A stretch of 64,000 nucleotides of DNA from Leptolyngbya sp. FACHB-8 (GCF_014695575.1 NZ_JACJOO010000047.1:62001-126000), one strand, 5' to 3'. Shown: positions 1 through 8,598, counted from the stretch's first letter. Notes: generated by a model from the sequence alone, not told the origin. Program-made: numbers and translations.

Positions 1-206
1 CTGATAGGGGCCCTTCCTGGTGTCAGTGGTCTGTATCTCTGCTCAGGTTTTAATGGGCCTTTTTTACTGGCTCCTCCGCTGGCTCGCCGGTTTGCCAAAT
101 CCCAAAAAGGGGAAGCTGACCCAATTTTGGCGCAGTTATCTCCCGCCCGGTTTTCCTAGTACGTGACGGCTTAAGTTCATGGGTTGATTTCTGCCACTTA
201 TTGCTA

Positions 207-330
207 AACCTCAGTTTGGGATAAGGTGAAGTGCTCATTTTGGTGTGCGCAAAGCGCACACCAAAATGAGCGTTTTTGAGTGCCGCGCAACGCGCGGCAC
301 TCAAAAACGCCCTTAACCCGAACTCAGGTT
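207..330. repeat. Family A double-hairpin element, copy 1 (124 bp)
   Basis: Ends are 19-bp imperfect inverted repeats, AACCTCAGTTTGGGATAAG at the left and the complement of AACCTGAGTTCGGGTTAAG at the right. Inside sit two perfect hairpins back to back, one with a GTGTGCGCAAAGCGCACAC tip and one with a GCCGCGCAACGCGCGGC tip. Flanks are GCTA (203-206) and ACTA (331-334), a 3 of 4 match to a target duplication. Two other copies in the window have exactly the same length. There is no coding capacity beyond shadow frames. Confidence 0.85.
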
Positions 331-340
331 ACTAAAGTCT

Positions 341-394
341 GCTTTAAAGGTCATTTTTCCGTGTGTGGAGCGCATGACAGAAGACCTTTAAAGC
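341..394. repeat. Imperfect hairpin (family I-like)
   Basis: GCTTTAAAGGTC at 341-352 pairs with GACCTTTAAAGC at 383-394. The stem context resembles hairpins at 15350, 25707 and 51505, which share an AAAGGT(T/C)ATTTTT core. It lies directly downstream of the family A copy, in a spacer of about 530 bases that contains no gene I can support. Confidence 0.5.
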
Positions 395-413
395 CAGCTT
401 TAAAACACGTTCT

Positions 414-515
414 AGGATCTCGTACGGAATAAAACCTGGATTTTTTGTGGGAGATGCGGCTAAAGCGCACCTTCCACAAAAATCCAGGTTTTATTCTATT
501 TGTATTCGTGAGGAT
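414..515. repeat. Family G-like palindromic element
   Basis: A 22-bp stem (428-450 with 474-495) carries AATAAAACCTGGATTTTT arms. The outer ends read AGGAT on the left and AGGAT again on the right in direct rather than inverted order, so the ends are degenerate. The AATAAAACCTG arm resembles the AATAAAACAACCTG arms of the elements at 10516 and 26924. Confidence 0.5.
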
Positions 516-535
516 AAATGTTTGATCAATCGTTT

Positions 536-1924
536 TTAAGGGGAAACCACGGGAGCTGCAATGACCCCTTCTGCTTCCAGAACAGCGGCAGCTCGTAGAG
601 CTAGCGCTTCATGGTAGGGGGCCGCAATGATCTGCACGCCAATGGGTAAGCCGGTTTGTTGTACCGGTACGACAAGAATGGGCAGGCCAATGAAGGAAAG
701 GGGCTGAGTATAAAGCCCCAGGTTGGGACGCAGAGGCACTTCTTCGCCGTCCAACATCAGGGTCTTTTGCCCAATTAAAGGTGCGGGGCAAGGAGTGGCA
801 GGAGCCAGAATGAGATCAACAGTCTGAAACAACTCACGGACACGATCGCGGTACCAGCGGCGAAACCGTTGTGCCTGGATGTACCAGGCGGCCGGCATGA
901 GAGCGCCTGAGAGAAAGCGATCGCGCGTTCCAGGGTCAAAATCCATTGGGCGAGTTTTTAGCCGTTGCAGATGCAGCGCACTCCCTTCACAGGTAGTAAT
1001 GACATAAGCGGCAGCTCTGGCTCGCTTTGCCTCGGGGATGACAACGGTTTGATCAGCTCCCAGGGCTTTGGCAACTTTGGCAACGGCATCCAGTGCTTCC
1101 GGGTGAGCACCCTGGGCGAAGTAGTCTGTAGCGATCGCCACCCGCAGACCTTCCAAGCCTTTCGCTAACTGCGGCAGAGTTGGTTCAGGGGCCCGGGTCG
1201 AGCAGATGGGATCTCTTGGGTCAGGGCCATGTAAGACATCAAAGCTGGTAGCGATATCTTGCACGGAACGGGCAAAAGGGCCAATGTGGTCGAGGCTGGC
1301 AACAAACGGGTAGGCTCCGGCTCGAGAAACCCTGCCATAGGTCGGTTTCAATCCAAAGATGCCGCAGAGGGATGCGGGTACCCGAATCGAACCATTGGTA
1401 TCTGAGCCGAGGGATAGCGGCACCAATCCTCCTGCGACAGCGGCAGCAGATCCGCCAGAGGAACCTCCAGCCACTCGGGCCAGGTCATGGGGATTATGGG
1501 TGGGGCCGTAATGGCTGTTTTCAGTGGTGAAGCCATAGGCATACTCATCCATACGCAGGGTGCCCACGAGGATTGCGCCGGCTTGCTTGAGCGCTGCGAC
1601 CGTCGTAGCATCCTGAATGGCAGGTAGATTCTCCCGGTTAATTTTGGACCCGGCAAGGGTGACAACCCCGGCGACATCCAGCAAATCCTTGACGGCAAAG
1701 GGGACACCAGCCAGAGGACCAGGATCTTGACCGGCGGCGATCGCTCCATCCACCGTCTCTGCCTCTGCCATTGCCTGCTCGGTCAGCACGTCTGTAAATG
1801 CATTGAGCGACACGTTACCTGCCTCAATCCGTGCCAGGGTTTGCTGCGTGACCTCTTTAGCACTAACCTCACCCGAGCGCACCGCTGTTGCAATGGCGAT
1901 CGCATCTACTTTCCCCCAATCCAT
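536..1924 (-). CDS. atzE: AtzE-like amidase (1-carboxybiuret hydrolase subunit family)
   Basis: A 462-residue amidase-signature protein. The Ser-cisSer-Lys triad is visible: Lys79 in PFAVKDLLDVAG, the Ser pair in GGSSGGSAAAVAGG (about 152-165), and the nucleophile Ser179 in GSDTNGSIRVPAS, where the NGS variant is typical of the AtzE group rather than of GatA. In Pseudomonas ADP, AtzE deaminates 1-carboxybiuret and needs the small subunit AtzG. A DUF4089/AtzG-like gene lies 129 bases upstream on the same strand, which supports the assignment. I chose the ATG at 1924 because it has a GGAGAGG ribosome site; a longer frame to 2050 adds a non-amidase tail. The true substrate in a cyanobacterium is unknown, and urea- or biuret-related amides are inference. 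Confidence 0.82.
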   Translation of the reverse strand: MDWGKVDAIAIATAVRSGEVSAKEVTQQTLARIEAGNVSLNAFTDVLTEQAMAEAETVDGAIAAGQDPGPLAGVPFAVKDLLDVAGVVTLAGSKINRENLPAIQDATTVAALKQAGAILVGTLRMDEYAYGFTTENSHYGPTHNPHDLARVAGGSSGGSAAAVAGGLVPLSLGSDTNGSIRVPASLCGIFGLKPTYGRVSRAGAYPFVASLDHIGPFARSVQDIATSFDVLHGPDPRDPICSTRAPEPTLPQLAKGLEGLRVAIATDYFAQGAHPEALDAVAKVAKALGADQTVVIPEAKRARAAAYVITTCEGSALHLQRLKTRPMDFDPGTRDRFLSGALMPAAWYIQAQRFRRWYRDRVRELFQTVDLILAPATPCPAPLIGQKTLMLDGEEVPLRPNLGLYTQPLSFIGLPILVVPVQQTGLPIGVQIIAAPYHEALALRAAAVLEAEGVIAAPVVSP

Positions 1925-2010
1925 CCCACTACCTCTCCAGCTAAGGAACACAAACTCTCGTAAACGTGTGAGCGTCAGGATAACCCTCTTACACAGAAGA
2001 CACGGGCCTA

Positions 2011-2040
2011 AATTTTGCTGAGTTAAGGCTGAGCAAAATT
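2011..2040. repeat. Hairpin between atzG-like and atzE-like genes
   Basis: AATTTTGCT (2011-2019) pairs with AGCAAAATT (2032-2040) across a 12-base loop. It lies in the 129-base gap of the putative atzG-atzE transcript and could tune relative expression or act as a weak terminator. There is no U-run downstream on the minus strand. Confidence 0.45.
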
Positions 2041-2053
2041 CATGAATCAACGA

Positions 2054-2251
2054 TTACGGCTCAAAAGTTGGGCCTGCCTCCAGGTCGTCGGGTAAGGGAA
2101 ACTCCATAACGAGGCGGGCGATCGCCGACGTTCGCATCATGTTGTCTACTACGCCTTCCAGACATTCGGGGGAAATGGGTAGCCCAATCAGGGCTGCTAC
2201 CTGTTCTACATAGGTCTCAACGGCGTCCCGGTTTGATGATGTCTCTGTCAT
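2054..2251 (-). CDS. atzG: AtzG-like small subunit (DUF4089)
   Basis: A 65-residue acidic protein whose pattern, VETYVEQVAALIGLPI followed by a short helix and ending near FPLPDDLEAGPTFEP, matches the DUF4089/AtzG family. In the one characterised case AtzG is a GatC-like small partner that binds and stabilises AtzE. It lies just upstream of the AtzE-like gene on the same strand, which is the usual order. The size (60-70 residues) is normal for the family. The assignment rests on the pattern and the neighbour; the function as a 1-carboxybiuret hydrolase subunit is inferred. Confidence 0.72.
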   Translation of the reverse strand: MTETSSNRDAVETYVEQVAALIGLPISPECLEGVVDNMMRTSAIARLVMEFPLPDDLEAGPTFEP

Positions 2252-2394
2252 AGCCCCTCCTATGTTGAATCTTTCCGATTGTGCCGCTGTTGGGTACCGC
2301 AGATTGTAGTCCGTGAGACGTCTTTGTATGGGTGCGGAGGGCGCGATCGCACTAGCTGGTAGGAACTCTAAAAGCTACACCAGTTCAGTTAAAA

Positions 2395-2498
2395 GTGCAT
2401 TGAGGGTGCTTTACTCACCATCAACGCACTTCTTACCCTATAAGGTACGAGAGGGGGATGTAGGACTTCGTCCTGCATCCCCCTCTCGTACCTTATAG
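2395..2498. repeat. Two consecutive hairpins
   Basis: The first arm pair is 2395-2409 with 2417-2431 (13 of 15 paired). The second is a nearly perfect 61-base hairpin at 2438-2498, with arms CTATAAGGTACGAGAGGGGG and its complement and an inner TAGGAC-TTCG-TCCTG tip. The pair fills most of the 2252-2622 spacer. No copy elsewhere in the window was seen. Confidence 0.7.
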
Positions 2499-2622
2499 GA
2501 GCGGAAAATGCTGTAGAAGCAGTACAAATCCTTTGTCCTGACGGGTGTGTGCCTTGTAAGCTGCTATCCGCAAGACTGGAGGTTAATAGTACAATCTGGA
2601 GCATGGTCTGGTCTGGAGTCCG

Positions 2623-3372
2623 ATGGAAATTTCTCTACTCATTGGCAGTCTCATTTTGCTGGTTATCGTCGGGTTCCATGCCTGGTTCTCGTACCGCATT
2701 CTGCAAGAGGTTCGCCATGAGAATAGCCTGTACCGGGGGGCGATCGAGCGTCAGCTACGATTAGCGTCGTTGCCCCATGTTTACTGTGACATCCAGCCCC
2801 TGGCCGATGGTGCCGGAATGCATCTGGGCATCTACAACATCGGCAATACCCCGGCCTATGACGTGCACATAGACATCATTGGTGCTTATGCCGTCGAGGG
2901 CATGGATATTCCCACCTTTATGCGAACGTTTGTGCAACCTCGTTTTCGCAAATATCCGCTGCAACCCGATAAGGTGGGTTACTACGGCGTTCGCAACAGC
3001 GCTCGTTATCCGCTTCTGGCCTATCAAAAACGTCTGGAACTTCCCCTCAAAATTCCTGCTACCCCAGTGGATGTCTATGCTCTTTTGCAATACCGCGAGG
3101 TCACAGGAGTGAACTATCACCAGGTGTATTGCTTTTCAGAGGTCAATGAGCAGGGCAATTACCGGGCTAATCTAGCCGAGCCGAGTCGTGCCGAGATTAT
3201 CGAGCGCTTACATTTTTACGATACGGACGACGCTAAGATCTCCAGCCAGGAAAAGGCACTTCCCTTTGCGCTAAAGGCGTTTATCGATCTGTGGAATCAC
3301 TCCATGTCAGTGCGCTTTACCCTGCTGGAACCGGAGGGCGCAGCCCCTGTCCCCTCCGTTCAGGAGATTTAG
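2623..3372 (+). CDS. Conserved-type membrane-anchored protein of unknown function
   Basis: 249 residues. One N-terminal membrane segment (about 4-26, LLIGSLILLVIVGFHAWF) is followed by a short basic/acidic linker (RILQEVRHENSLYRGAIER) and a soluble domain with alternating beta-type segments (YCDIQPLADGAGMHLGIYNIGNTPAYDVHIDI is split over two strands). The phrase 'N-IGNTPAYDV-I' is typical of soluble domains in which an Ig-like beta fold follows one anchor helix. I do not recognise a named family. It starts at ATG 2623, 250 bases after the double hairpin. The downstream alpha/beta hydrolase starts 64 bases after its stop on the same strand and could be cotranscribed. Confidence 0.7.
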   Translation: MEISLLIGSLILLVIVGFHAWFSYRILQEVRHENSLYRGAIERQLRLASLPHVYCDIQPLADGAGMHLGIYNIGNTPAYDVHIDIIGAYAVEGMDIPTFMRTFVQPRFRKYPLQPDKVGYYGVRNSARYPLLAYQKRLELPLKIPATPVDVYALLQYREVTGVNYHQVYCFSEVNEQGNYRANLAEPSRAEIIERLHFYDTDDAKISSQEKALPFALKAFIDLWNHSMSVRFTLLEPEGAAPVPSVQEI

Positions 3373-3436
3373 CATCCCTACCGAAACCTCGCTATGATCG
3401 AGGCAGTGGTTTACATAATGTAATATTGCGATCGCC

Positions 3437-4327
3437 ATGACTCTCACCCACACCGCTTCCGTTGAGACAAAAACCTGGCAATGGCAGGGGTTTCCAATTC
3501 GCTATCAGCAATCTGGAACAACAGGGCCAGCGGTGGTATTGATTCATGGGTTTGGAGCTTCCAGTGATCACTGGCGAAAAAACTTACCGGTTCTCGGGGA
3601 AACCTGCCGAGTGTTCGCACTGGACTTACTCGGGTTTGGCTTCTCGGCAAAGCCCGAGCCTGGAAATCCATTGGCTTACAGTTTTGAAACCTGGGGCCAG
3701 CAAATTTTGGACTTCTGCCAGGAGATTGTCGGCGAACCCGTGTTTCTGGTAGGTAACTCCATTGGTTGTGTGGCAGCGGCTCAGGCAGCGGTGATGAATC
3801 CGTTGTTTGTGCGGGGGGTAGCGATGTTGGACTGCTCCCTACGGTTGCTGCACGATCGCAAACGTCTAGCTCTGCCCTGGTATCGTCGGATGTCAGCGCC
3901 GGTTCTGCAATCAATTTTAAGCAATCGCGCGCTTGGTCATCTCTTTTTTTCGCAGCTGGCGAATCGGCGCACCATTCGTAAAATTTTGCTGCAAGCCTAC
4001 GGGCGGAAAGACGCTGTGACCGATGAACTGGTGGATTTTCTCCTCAAACCTGCCTTTGAGCCGGGAGCGGCTGACGTCTTTTTAGCCTTTATTAAATACT
4101 CTGAGGGGCCTTTAGCAGAAGATTTGCTCCCAGAGATGACCTGCCCGGTGCTGATGTTGTGGGGAACAGTCGATCCCTGGGAACCGATTGAGTTGGGGCG
4201 TGTTCTGGCAGAGTTTCCTGCGGTCGAAGAATTCGTGCCTCTGGAAGGAGTGGGCCATTGCCCCCAAGACGAAGCACCTGAGCTCGTAAATCCACTGCTA
4301 CAAAACTGGATTGCACGGCATACCTGA
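3437..4327 (+). CDS. Alpha/beta-fold hydrolase
   Basis: 296 residues with the full catalytic triad: oxyanion motif HGFGAS near residue 38, nucleophile Ser in GNSIG near 108, Asp in LWGTVDPWEP near 240 and His in GVGHCPQDEAPE near 274. The layout and the DPW motif resemble the cyanobacterial/plant group that includes pheophytinase-like esterases, but no diagnostic residue fixes the substrate. ATG at 3437 follows a GCGATCGCC HIP1 site with no strong Shine-Dalgarno, which is common in cyanobacteria. A cytoplasmic enzyme; no signal peptide. Confidence 0.85.
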   Translation: MTLTHTASVETKTWQWQGFPIRYQQSGTTGPAVVLIHGFGASSDHWRKNLPVLGETCRVFALDLLGFGFSAKPEPGNPLAYSFETWGQQILDFCQEIVGEPVFLVGNSIGCVAAAQAAVMNPLFVRGVAMLDCSLRLLHDRKRLALPWYRRMSAPVLQSILSNRALGHLFFSQLANRRTIRKILLQAYGRKDAVTDELVDFLLKPAFEPGAADVFLAFIKYSEGPLAEDLLPEMTCPVLMLWGTVDPWEPIELGRVLAEFPAVEEFVPLEGVGHCPQDEAPELVNPLLQNWIARHT

Positions 4328-4436
4328 GCTTGTCTCAGTTCCTTGGTTTGCCTAGGGTTTGGAGTACAGGGTGCGTCGCAACTTATACCCCAAACCATCG
4401 GTTGATTTTGCCGTGCAGGACCGGGTAAGAGAAGGC

Positions 4437-6059
4437 CTACTCGTAAACTGGAAGCATCACTGAGAATGTGCTGCCTTCACCCGATTTACTCCGGACAGAA
4501 ATTGAGCCGCCACAGCGCAGCAATAGCTGCTGCACAATAGACAACCCGAGACCAGCCCCGCTCGTGTCATCCCCTTGCCCATGACGTACCCGATAGAAGC
4601 GATCGAAAATTTTGGGAATATCAGACTGGGCAATGCCAGCGCCTGTATCGCGCACATCAATTTGAACAAATTCACCCTGCTGTTTTGCCTTCACCCAAAC
4701 CTGCCCGCCCTGCGGCGTGAACTTAATCCCGTTGTGTAACAGGTTGATCACGATTTGCCGTAACCAGGGGGTGGTGCAAGTCACCGTGGGCAGATCTTCT
4801 GGGACGGTGTAGGCCAGCATAATGCCCTTTTCCTGAGCCAGAGGCTGGTAGGTGCTGACAATTCCTGGAACGACATCAGACAAGCGGATGGGTTGGGTGG
4901 CGGTGTGGTCATCCACGTTTTCCAGTTGCAGCAGATCGAGCACGCTGGTGATCAGTGAACCCTGGCGATCGCACTCCTGGGTCAGCATATCCATGTACCG
5001 CTGTCGTTGGGGCGGCTTCAGAGTCGGCGATCCGAGCAGCGTCAGTGCCGTTTTCATACTGGAAAGGGGCGTACGAAGCTCCTGCCCGACGTTCTTCAGG
5101 AACTCGTCTTTCAAGCGAATCGCGTTCTGTAACTCTTCATTTTCGAGTTGTAAAGTCGATGCCGACTCAGCCTGCCGACGATAGCCCGCCGTACGATGCC
5201 ACATTTCTTCTTGGCGCTGGATCTGGCGCACCATTAGGTGGCTCAGGATAGCCGGGTCGAGATGAACCTTGTTCGCTGGAGCGGTTACCTGAGACCAGTT
5301 CAGCAGCAAAGAGGTGAGTTCTTCCTGTTGTTGATTGTGGGGCACGCTAGAGGCGATCGCCAGATGAATCCCTGTCAGTACCTTCTGAATCGTGGCCGAG
5401 TCAAAGGAGCAAAGGGTTAACAGTAAATGCTTCCGCTCCTCCTCGTCCGCTAGCGGTGATTCTAGAGAGGTGTCGGCTGGAATATCTTCGGTTGCTACCG
5501 AGCGCTCCTGACTGCGAATGGTGCGGGGGCGGTGGGCCAGCACCAGCACCGAAAACTCCTCCGAGAGGATAAGGACAAAATATTCGCGCCGAAGCTGAAT
5601 TTCTGACTGAATGGGTAAAAAGACGCTGTTGGCTGTATCGGGTTGTGCTGCTGCGATGACGCCCTGGTCATCAATCAGCGCATCCGTTTCAGCACTCATC
5701 AGCTGCAACTCAATACTGGAGCAAGAGTCCATGTCAGAGCCAAGCTCGGCAGCGAGCATCCCCATCTGCGCGGCTAGAGAGGACTGTTTGGGCGGCTCGC
5801 TCCGGTGACTGCTAAAGGCATAAATGGTGTGCGGAGCCACAGCCGAACGCCGAAATCGCTCAACTTCTGCTTGCCATACGTCTCCTCGGGGCAGCTTCAT
5901 CCACACCGTCGCTGGAATCTGCTTTTCTAGCAATAGGTCGATCAGCAAACTGATAAGCGACTTGAAGGTGGTGGGGCTAAGTTGCAGAGGATGAGGGGGC
6001 TGCTCCGAGCTAAGCGCTAGTTCGTAGAGGGAGACATCTTGCAAAGAGGACGATTTCAT
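4437..6059 (-). CDS. DICT-domain sensor histidine kinase with His-to-Gln substitution
   Basis: 540 residues. The N-terminal 1-200 looks like a DICT sensory domain, a light-signalling-associated input domain common in cyanobacteria. A helical linker follows, then a HisKA-like segment about 310-375 and HATPase_c about 420-538. The ATP-binding boxes are intact: N box NLLHNGIKFTP, G1 DTGAGIAQSDIPKIFDRFYR, G2 GAGLGLSIVQQ. The H box reads NVGQELRTPLSS, so the residue normally phosphorylated (SHELRTP) is Gln326, codon CAG at 5082-5084. The protein may therefore be a pseudokinase, act in trans, or use another acceptor. No membrane segment. No response regulator gene adjoins. The start is ATG 6059, preceded by a 350-base spacer. 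Confidence 0.88.
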   Translation of the reverse strand: MKSSSLQDVSLYELALSSEQPPHPLQLSPTTFKSLISLLIDLLLEKQIPATVWMKLPRGDVWQAEVERFRRSAVAPHTIYAFSSHRSEPPKQSSLAAQMGMLAAELGSDMDSCSSIELQLMSAETDALIDDQGVIAAAQPDTANSVFLPIQSEIQLRREYFVLILSEEFSVLVLAHRPRTIRSQERSVATEDIPADTSLESPLADEEERKHLLLTLCSFDSATIQKVLTGIHLAIASSVPHNQQQEELTSLLLNWSQVTAPANKVHLDPAILSHLMVRQIQRQEEMWHRTAGYRRQAESASTLQLENEELQNAIRLKDEFLKNVGQELRTPLSSMKTALTLLGSPTLKPPQRQRYMDMLTQECDRQGSLITSVLDLLQLENVDDHTATQPIRLSDVVPGIVSTYQPLAQEKGIMLAYTVPEDLPTVTCTTPWLRQIVINLLHNGIKFTPQGGQVWVKAKQQGEFVQIDVRDTGAGIAQSDIPKIFDRFYRVRHGQGDDTSGAGLGLSIVQQLLLRCGGSISVRSKSGEGSTFSVMLPVYE

Positions 6060-6412
6060 GAAGAAGTGACTCTCAAATAATGCAAAAAGAACCTGAAACG
6101 GAACAGGGCACTTTATCCATAAATCTAGAGAATTAATCGCCTTTCCGGGCGGTTCTTAACCCTTCTTAGACTTTGCTTAAAAAGTGTTGCAGACGACATG
6201 TTGCTGTTTGGGAGTTCATCTACCAAAACAATTTTCAAGCAACTTTTTAAATTCTGCTTGAAAACAATAGGATATGCCTGAAATTTCCCTAATGTTTATC
6301 CAACCAGGTCAATTTGCAGTGCTTAATTGTCGTTTTGGTTAAGAACGGCCGTTGAAATGACTTTGTTAGGCCATGCTCAGGCCGAAGGTATCGCTGTTGG
6401 TAGCTAACCCAG
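6060..6412. other. 353-base spacer upstream of the histidine kinase
   Basis: No gene is supported. It holds a modest hairpin, TTTTCAAGCA with TGCTTGAAAA, around 6232-6264. The kinase promoter (minus strand) must lie here; I could not pick a convincing -35/-10 pair. Confidence 0.5.
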
Positions 6413-6979
6413 CTACTGATCACCGTAAAAACTGGGAGGATGAGCCCCCGGCCAGGGGCCAGGTGGGGTCTCTGGGAAGTCGCGACTATAGTGTTCTTCC
6501 CGATAAACCTTGAGACCACGAGCCTGGTAATTCTTAAGAGCGGTGGGGCCATCTAAAGAACACGTGTGAACCCATACCCGGTTGGCCCCAATATCCCAGG
6601 CTTGCTGAATACCTGTACTCAACAGGTGCCCACCAATTCCCTGCCCGATGAATTGGTGAATGAGCCCAAAGTAAGCAATTTTTACGCTCTCGTCGGGTTG
6701 GGTTTCGAGCTCAATATAACCGGCTGGAGTTCCAGCGTAGTAAGCGACCCAGGTTTGCAGGTCCAGACGATTGACGTAAGCCCACCACTGCTTGTAGGTC
6801 CAGGGAATGCGATCGCACCAATACCAATGCCCCCCCACACTTGTGTAGAGAAACCGATTGAGCTCAGGGCAAGGGACTTCGGCCTGCAACACGGTCAAGC
6901 TAGGGTCATCAGAGTATTTGGGCCGGAATTCCGACCGATCGCGCATTTCCAGATACCAGGTGGTGACATCAAGCAGCAT
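6413..6979 (-). CDS. GNAT family N-acetyltransferase
   Basis: 188 residues. The acetyl-CoA binding region is visible as IHQFIGQGIGGHLLSTGIQQ (motif A, Q-x-x-G-x-G/A-type) around residue 118, preceded by a beta strand with ELETQPDESVKIAYFGL and followed by RVWVHTCSLDGPTALKNY. The acceptor substrate cannot be told from sequence. I chose ATG 6979 rather than longer starts because the upstream amidohydrolase gene ends only 5 bases before it, giving a tight two-gene unit on the minus strand; longer starts would run back into that gene. Confidence 0.82.
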   Translation of the reverse strand: MLLDVTTWYLEMRDRSEFRPKYSDDPSLTVLQAEVPCPELNRFLYTSVGGHWYWCDRIPWTYKQWWAYVNRLDLQTWVAYYAGTPAGYIELETQPDESVKIAYFGLIHQFIGQGIGGHLLSTGIQQAWDIGANRVWVHTCSLDGPTALKNYQARGLKVYREEHYSRDFPETPPGPWPGAHPPSFYGDQ

Positions 6980-6984
6980 AGATC

Positions 6985-8253
6985 TTATAGGGCTAGGGCT
7001 GCGCTGGGGGAAAATGAGCGCTGAAGTGTGGTTTGAGCGATTAAGTGGCCGCTCTTGAAGACGGTGCGATCGGCTGGGGTGAGGGCGATCGCCTCTGATA
7101 CAGAGGATGCTCCCAACAATACCAGATCTGCCGGGCACCCTTCCTGCAAATTATGGACCAGACCTATCGCCCGGGCGGCTTGAGTTGTGGCCATTTCCAG
7201 GCACAACCGATGTTGCTCGATGGTGCCTAACTGGAGTACCTCCGCCAACAGCAATGCCACCTTCAGCACATCGCCGTCTCCAAAAGGGGTAAATAGATTC
7301 TGAGTGTTATTCACTGCGACGCCCACATTGACGCCAAGTTCCGCCAGACGATGAATAGGGGCTACTCCCCGCCGGACATTGTGAGTGTCCTTTCGGGCCA
7401 TGATGTAAATGTCAGAGGCTGGCAAAGCCAGAATTGAAATATTGGTATCCCTGAGGGCTAGACCGATGTCTGTCAACTCGTTGGGGGTCAGTGCTGCCAA
7501 CTTGGTCATGTGGCCCAAGCATACACGCCCCTGCCAACCTCGCCGTTGAGTTTCCTCGATCACGAAGGGCACCAGCATGGGAGCGTCATCATCCAGAAAA
7601 TCTAGATGAAAGTCGACATCGCAATCAAACTCCTGAGCAATGTCGAAAATAATTTGTACGTTGCGGTGAGGGTCGGGGTCCACATAGGGGGCTGAGCCAA
7701 TGACATCACCACCCATATGCATGGCCTGACGCAGTAAATCAGCTTCGCCTTCAACATTTGTGATGCCCTCTTGGGCAAAAACTGCCAATTGCAGAGTGAT
7801 ACCCCAGGCATATTGCTGCCGCAGAGGCAGCATTGCCTCCAGCGATCGCAATCCCAAAGTTGGGTCAACTTCCACATGGCTGCGGATGGCTGTGATCCCG
7901 TGGGCGATCGCCCGTTCCAGGACTCTCCGGCCCCGTTCCTGCATATCCTCAATGGTAAAACTCTGCTTTAATCGCAGGGTCTCGCGCATGGCTTCGGCAA
8001 ACGTGCCTTCATAGGCAGGTGCGCGGTCATAAATGAGCGCTTTGTCTAAATGAAAGTGAGCGTCTACCAGAGCAGGAATTAGGAGACGGCCACTGGCTTC
8101 TAGCTCACGGGCAGCCTCTGTCTCAATGTGGGGGGCGATGGTGGAGATGCGATCGCCCATAATGCCAACATCCCAGAGCCCATCCCGCCCAGGCAACCCA
8201 GCCCCAGTAATCTTCCAATCCAGCACAGTTGATTTTGCCCTTAGTACGCTCAA
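6985..8253 (-). CDS. Cytosine-deaminase-like amidohydrolase
   Basis: Up to 422 residues of the metal-dependent amidohydrolase superfamily (CodA/AtzC-like). Metal-site motifs: DAHFHLDKAL near 65 (HxH), DFHLDFLDD near 218 and LGHMTKL near 248. The position that in CodA holds the catalytic Asp (HDD motif) reads VNNTQNLFTPFGDGD, so the Asp is Asn; this NN variant may be normal for the subgroup. The protein probably hydrolyses an exocyclic amine or a ring amide on a nitrogen heterocycle, but the substrate is unknown. The start is uncertain: TTG at 8253 opens the frame, with a GTG at 8226 as an alternative. Cotranscribed with the GNAT gene. The AtzE/AtzG-like genes lie on the same strand 4.4 kb further along, not adjacent. 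Confidence 0.8.
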   Translation of the reverse strand: MSVLRAKSTVLDWKITGAGLPGRDGLWDVGIMGDRISTIAPHIETEAARELEASGRLLIPALVDAHFHLDKALIYDRAPAYEGTFAEAMRETLRLKQSFTIEDMQERGRRVLERAIAHGITAIRSHVEVDPTLGLRSLEAMLPLRQQYAWGITLQLAVFAQEGITNVEGEADLLRQAMHMGGDVIGSAPYVDPDPHRNVQIIFDIAQEFDCDVDFHLDFLDDDAPMLVPFVIEETQRRGWQGRVCLGHMTKLAALTPNELTDIGLALRDTNISILALPASDIYIMARKDTHNVRRGVAPIHRLAELGVNVGVAVNNTQNLFTPFGDGDVLKVALLLAEVLQLGTIEQHRLCLEMATTQAARAIGLVHNLQEGCPADLVLLGASSVSEAIALTPADRTVFKSGHLIAQTTLQRSFSPSAALAL

Positions 8254-8410
8254 TCCATGTATATAGCTTTTCTCAAGGATTTGTATAGCGATGAGTTGAT
8301 GCTTTAATTTCTGGACATGGGATGTGAAGGAAAGGGCGTTATCTTTTCACCACATCCCATCTGGACGTCTAGTGGTGTGCCAATGTTTAAGTGTGGGGTA
8401 ACCCTACACT

Positions 8411-8515
8411 TATAGCGCTTGAAAAGTGCTTAAAATCTGTTTGTTTTTGTAAGAGCTGTGCAGCGCGCTGCTCTCATAAAAACAAACGTGGCTGATTCAA
8501 GCACAGAGCCCTGTA
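8411..8515. repeat. Family C palindromic element, copy 1 (105 bp)
   Basis: Starts TATAGCGCTTGAAAAGTGCT and ends GCACAGAGCCCTGTA, around a central hairpin with TTGTTTTTGTAAGAGC arms. A second copy of exactly 105 bp lies at 50687-50791. Ends share TATAGCGCT with family B and D elements; the outermost TA may be a target duplication. A small hairpin (TAAGTGTGGGG with CCCTACACTTA, 8389-8413) abuts it. Confidence 0.75.
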
Positions 8516-8522
8516 ATTAGAT

Positions 8523-8562
8523 TTAAGGAATTTTTGAGAGGTCGTAGCCCTCAAAAATTCTT
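8523..8562. repeat. Hairpin downstream of sixA
   Basis: AAGGAATTTTTGAG pairs with CTCAAAAATTCTTT across a short loop. It is 37 bases beyond the sixA stop on the minus strand and may serve as part of that gene's terminator. Confidence 0.55.
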
Positions 8563-8598
8563 TGACAGAGTGCTGGAACCCTACCCCTCAATTCATGC

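Noticed and set aside
50-304. 84-codon minus-strand frame in the first spacer
   Set aside because: It translates the family A hairpins; the same peptide appears wherever that repeat lies on this strand.
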